Assembly (NCBI RefSeq): GCF_900100395.1
Contig: NZ_FNFB01000002.1
Span: 637,623-701,622, forward strand
Source of the DNA: Nonomuraea maritima
GTDB lineage: Bacteria; Actinomycetota; Actinomycetes; Streptosporangiales; Streptosporangiaceae
Length of the DNA stretch: 64,000 bases
Reading direction: 5' to 3'
How positions within the stretch are numbered: position 1 is the first letter of the stretch; each line of letters opens with the position of its first letter. The notes under the pieces are model-generated. The model was given only the letters and a program-made list of their open reading frames with translations, was not told the origin of the DNA and did not search any database. Shown one piece after another: positions 63,361 through 64,000 of this stretch. The position numbers and the translations under genes were made by a program.

Positions 63361-63684
63361 GGCCGAAAGGGTGTCTCAGGCGGCATCGATCGATGACTAC
63401 TGAACGGGGTTCTGTGGACGACAGCGGATTGTCCACAGGCACGGAGCATTTCGGCTTGACATCCGCGTTCCTCCGCGGCCGGCACATACCCCGGCCGGCC
63501 GGGGTGAGCTGCGGTCCTGTTCGCAAGGCTCCGGGTGACGGCCCATCGCGAGAAAGGACCCACCGCACGAGCGGACCCAGCCCCAGGAAGGGCCCGCCGC
63601 GAGAAACCTCCAGGGAAGACCCGCCATAAGAGAAGGACGCACCGCCGGGCCCCCTTCATGAAAGACATCCCAGGAGCGTAGATG
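63361..63684. other. 324-base region without a gene
   Basis: The region between the AbiEi/DUF559 start and the IS110 end codes for no convincing protein. The sequence CATCCCAGGAGCGTAGATGTC directly before the transposase stop could be the right-end border of the IS110-family element. No hairpin or repeat array was found. Confidence 0.4.
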
Positions 63685-64000
63685 TCAAGCCGCAACGAAC
63701 TCTGCGTGATGCGACCAGGCGGTCGTCTCGTCGTAGAGGGTGCCGGTTTTGAGGCATCCGTGCAGGATGCCGACGAGCCGGTTGGCGACCTGACGCAGGG
63801 CGGCGTTGTGACTGGAGCCGCGGGCTCGTTGCCGGTCGTAGTAGGCCCGCGCGCCGGGCGAGAGCCTCAGTGCGCTGAAGGCCTGGGTAAGCAGGGCGTC
63901 GATGAGCCGGTCGTTGTGGATGAACCGGGCCAGGGCGACCTTCTTCTTGCCCGACGCGCGAGTGATCGGGGAGGTCCCGGCGTAGTTCTTACGGGCTTTG
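63685..64000 (-). mobile_element. IS110-family transposase, C-terminal part (runs off the window)
   Basis: The last 104 codons, ending at TGA (63685-63687). The sequence K-N-Y-A-G-T-S-P-I-T-R-A-S-G-K-K-K, then S-H-N-A-A-L-R-Q-V-A-N-R-L-V-G-I-L-H and T-T-A-W-S-H-H is the Transposase_20 domain of IS110 elements. Their DEDD recombinase is now known to be guided by a bridge RNA made from the noncoding end. The end of this element would lie within the region just left of 63685. Confidence 0.88.

Overview
The window is very GC-rich DNA, with GTG and TTG starts and strong third-position GC, and its gene content is that of a filamentous or spore-forming actinobacterium. The evidence is a GlgE-pathway cluster, SARP and ECF regulators, a KstR-controlled sterol module, twin MerR-type promoters with 19-base spacers, and many secreted hydrolases. 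A Streptosporangiales-like genome (Nonomuraea, Microbispora, Actinomadura and relatives) is my inference; no rRNA or other taxonomic marker is present.

Layout. 1-9.4 kb: 5' end of an enoyl-CoA hydratase, a HhH-GPD glycosylase, a secreted M1 aminopeptidase, a rhodanese-CBS protein, a CehA/McbA-type PHP metallohydrolase, a quinone oxidoreductase behind a MerR-type promoter, a secreted two-domain amidase, and an RpiR regulator. 9.4-23.7 kb: alpha-glucan metabolism (glgP, glgE, treS, maltokinase, glgB). Here glgB is separated from the rest by an imine-reductase-like gene and a 1031-residue SARP/AfsR-type regulator. 23.8-30.8 kb: three tandem paralogous secreted subtilases, each followed by a strong hairpin terminator, then SppA. 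30.8-34.7 kb: a flavin reductase and a complete osmoprotectant (OpuA/ProU-type) ABC transporter. 35.0-36.6 kb: a sigma-like protein with a proline-rich region and a C-terminal membrane anchor.

36.6-54.6 kb is the most informative part. It holds ltp2-chsH1-chsH2-chsE2-chsE1 (the igr-type operon that removes the last three-carbon side-chain fragment of cholesterol), a divergent KstR-like repressor, a FadA5-type thiolase and a CYP125/142-type P450. KstR-box-like palindromes built on AGAACACGTT or close variants lie before all of them, so these separated genes look like one regulon. Set between them is a second catabolic unit: a FadR/GntR regulator and a four-gene operon for the non-phosphorylative L-fucose pathway. 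The regulator gene and the operon share the palindrome ACATC-N-GATGT. A LigD phosphoesterase fused to a degenerate ligase domain also lies here.

54.9-64 kb is accessory: a P-loop kinase, an XRE regulator divergent from an FMN reductase and an aldo-keto reductase, an IS200/IS605-type element with a frameshifted tnpB and a short tnpA, an AlkD-like protein, a MerR/methyltransferase pair sharing an overlapping operator-promoter, an AbiEi/DUF559-like protein, and the 3' end of an IS110-family transposase running off the window. I found no tRNA, rRNA or CRISPR array.
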